Shown here piece after piece: positions 62,655 through 64,000 of a DNA stretch of 64,000 bases. The stretch covers positions 62,001-126,000 of the forward strand of contig NZ_CAMDLM010000003.1 of NCBI RefSeq assembly GCF_945901735.1, read 5' to 3'. Each line of letters opens with the position of its first letter. Position 1 is the stretch's first letter. Both the position numbers and the translations under genes were made by a program. This DNA comes from Limnohabitans sp. Rim8 (lineage in GTDB: Bacteria; Pseudomonadota; Gammaproteobacteria; Burkholderiales; Burkholderiaceae_C). Under the pieces are notes generated by a model. That model was not told where the DNA came from, did not search any database, and worked only from the letters and a program-made list of their open reading frames with translations.

Positions 62655-63583
62655 ATGCATCTCTAGAAATCAACGACGTTCACAAGTGGTTTGGCAGCCA
62701 CCATGTTCTGGACGGCTTTAGTCTGCGTATTGAGAGTGGAGAGGTTGTGGGTCTGTTGGGGCCCAATGGCTGTGGCAAATCCACCGTCTTGAACATCGTC
62801 AGCAAGTTATTGCCCTACGACCTTGGGCAGGTGCGCCTCATGGGCAAGCCATTGAACGAACTGAGCTACCGGGCACGCGAGCTTGTTGGTGTGTGCACAC
62901 AGCACTGCGCCTTGTACCCGGATTTATTTCCTGCCGAAAATCTGCACTTTTTTGCGCGCTTGTACGGCCTTTCTGAAAAGGAACGCCACGAAAGAGTTGC
63001 AGAGCTGATGCGCATTTTTGAATTGGAAAATTTCGCTAAGACTCGCGTGGGTCAACTTTCGGGGGGCTGGCGACAAAGGCTGCACCTGGCCGTTTCCTTG
63101 GTGCACAAGCCCAAGTTACTCGTGCTGGACGAGCCCACAGCGGCGGTGGATTTAGAAGCGCGTATGGACCTTTGGCGCCTCATCGAGGGTTTGCGTGACA
63201 GCGGCACCACCATTTTATTGACCAGCCATCATCTCGCAGAGGCGCAGCGGCTTTGCAGCCGCGTTGCTCTGATGCGAGACGGCAAAGTCCTTGCCGCGGG
63301 CAGCGTGCCCGAATTGTTGGCGCGCATGCCCGGTCAAGCGGTGGCCAAGGTGCAATCTGTTGACGGCGAGGCGGTTGTGCAGAGGGCACTTGGTCTGGGT
63401 TGGCAAGTTCGCCAACACGCCGATCAGATGCGTCTTTTGCTACCGCAACTCTTGAGCCTGCGCGAAATCGTGGACGCTTTAGATGGTACAAAGGTCAGCG
63501 CGGTCAGCGTTCTGCCGGTGACATTGGACGATGTCTACCTGGAACTCATGGATGACGAACTCACACCGCCATCGACCATTTGA
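62651..63583 (+). CDS. ABC transporter ATP-binding protein
   Basis: A 310-residue ABC ATPase. Walker A is GPNGCGKST, the Q-loop GVCTQHCALYP, the signature LSGGWRQRLHLAVSL and Walker B LLVLDEPTAAVD; LTSHHLAEAQRL holds the H-loop. The domain after residue 230 (AVAKVQSVDGEAVVQRALGLG ...) resembles the C-terminal part of DrrA/CcmA-type exporters. The start ATG 62651 overlaps the permease stop (ATGA), so crtI, permease and ATPase form one coupled unit. Confidence 0.88.
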   Translation: MNASLEINDVHKWFGSHHVLDGFSLRIESGEVVGLLGPNGCGKSTVLNIVSKLLPYDLGQVRLMGKPLNELSYRARELVGVCTQHCALYPDLFPAENLHFFARLYGLSEKERHERVAELMRIFELENFAKTRVGQLSGGWRQRLHLAVSLVHKPKLLVLDEPTAAVDLEARMDLWRLIEGLRDSGTTILLTSHHLAEAQRLCSRVALMRDGKVLAAGSVPELLARMPGQAVAKVQSVDGEAVVQRALGLGWQVRQHADQMRLLLPQLLSLREIVDALDGTKVSAVSVLPVTLDDVYLELMDDELTPPSTI

Positions 63584-63674
63584 CCCATCTCTTACAACTT
63601 TGAATGGCAGGTGCGAAGCGCATTGAGCTGTTCAAGCCATATTGATCGTGAACCCCCTTTTAAAAGGTTTCAAA

Positions 63675-64000
63675 ATGAATTTCCCAATGCGCCAGATACG
63701 ACGCACTTTGTTGCTGATGGGCATCAGCTTGATGGCCAGCTTGGCAGCCCAAGCCCAGGCTCCTGTTCGAGTAGGCTCCAAAATCGATACGGAAGGCAAA
63801 CTGCTGGGCCACATCATGGTGCTTGCGCTTGAAGCCAACGGCATCAAGACTGAAAACAAGGTTTCTCTTGGCAACACCAAAATAGTGCGCACCGCCTTGC
63901 TTGCCGGTGAGATTGATCTCTATCCCGAGTACACAGGCAATGGCGCGTTCATGCTGGGCGCCGAAAACAGCCCCGCATGGAAAGACTTTCGGGCAGGCTA
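63675..64000 (+). CDS. OsmF/OpuAC-like glycine betaine-type binding protein, 3' end cut by window
   Basis: An open frame from ATG 63675 to the window end (108 residues visible), missed by the ORF track for lack of a stop. The signal peptide is RTLLLMGISLMASLAAQAQA. The mature start VRVGSKIDTEGKLLGHIMVLALEANGIK, then LGNTKIVRTALLAGEIDLYPEYTGNG, is the hallmark of YehZ/OsmF-type quaternary-amine binding proteins. AAAGG lies about 7 nt upstream of the ATG. It starts 91 bp after the ATPase and could belong to a separate osmoprotectant import operon continuing beyond the window. Confidence 0.83.
   Translation, partial: MNFPMRQIRRTLLLMGISLMASLAAQAQAPVRVGSKIDTEGKLLGHIMVLALEANGIKTENKVSLGNTKIVRTALLAGEIDLYPEYTGNGAFMLGAENSPAWKDFRAG

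Noticed and set aside
1-64000. CRISPR arrays, prophage or integrative elements
   Set aside because: No regularly spaced repeats, integrase, transposase, phage structural gene or tRNA attachment site was seen.

Overview
The window reads as a chromosomal segment of a beta-proteobacterium of the order Burkholderiales, most likely family Comamonadaceae (Limnohabitans/Rhodoferax-like). This is inferred from the moderately high GC content, the ahcY-tlyA-metF block behind an S-adenosylhomocysteine riboswitch, the lptD-surA-rsmA block with a divergent amgK-type kinase, a Bug-type tripartite-transporter binding protein, NodIJ-type ABC genes and a liv/CoA-ligase operon. No species can be assigned from sequence alone. 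No rRNA, tRNA, CRISPR array, transposase gene or prophage was seen.

Layout. 1-8.2 kb: the 3' part of an MHS-type MFS transporter, a tiny membrane protein, and a giant double-length UvrA (2043 aa). 8.2-15.5 kb (minus strand): a one-carbon/SAM-recycling block (amgK-like kinase, rsmE, SAH riboswitch, ahcY, tlyA, metF, HAD phosphatase, methyltransferase). 15.5-20.1 kb: the envelope/ribosome block lptD-surA-rsmA. 20.3-21.4 kb: a barnase-type secreted RNase and barstar pair with a possible third small gene. 21.5-27.3 kb: maeB, a MOSC protein, pepP, a lipoprotein and murU. 27.4-35.7 kb: a Rieske oxygenase, psd, a NodIJ-type exporter, a PQQ-type dehydrogenase with cytochrome c, and a TonB-dependent receptor. 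35.7-41.2 kb: two beta-oxidation-type enzymes, srkA and two MFS transporters. 41.3-45.1 kb: htpG, an RluF-type pseudouridine synthase and a Crp/Fnr regulator. 45.2-54.8 kb: an operon with acyl-CoA ligase, livGHMKF and a PaaK-like ligase, then a Bug receptor. 54.9-57.5 kb: tonB-exbB-exbD-exbD. 57.6-59.9 kb: a small lipoprotein and a Rep/UvrD helicase. 60.3-64 kb: a CrtI-type desaturase translationally linked to an ABC-2 exporter, then a truncated OsmF-type binding protein.

The most unusual structure is inside uvrA. Three palindromic elements lie in frame at module boundaries of the protein. Each has a near-identical core of about 30 nt with its own small hairpin. Each is enclosed in long inverted arms that are self-complementary but differ in sequence between copies. 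A fourth, unrelated hairpin (REP-like) sits upstream in the same gene. This combination of a conserved core and covarying arms looks like either a mobile hairpin element or a structured nucleic-acid motif, and I do not recognise it from any named family. Other points worth attention are the SAH riboswitch (strong consensus match), a CRP-geometry palindrome with altered half-sites between the Crp/Fnr gene and the liv/CoA-ligase operon, the barnase/barstar pair, the separated amgK and murU genes, and the crtI-ABC transporter operon.

Functional integration. The SAH block recycles the product of SAM-dependent methylation (AhcY), regenerates methyl groups (MetF) and includes a SAM consumer (TlyA). 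LptD and SurA build the outer membrane, and TonB-ExbBD energises receptors such as the one at 33.4 kb. The liv operon probably imports a carboxylic acid and activates it to a CoA thioester, and the hydroxyacyl-CoA dehydrogenase and enoyl-CoA hydratase at 35.7-37.6 kb could act on such thioesters.
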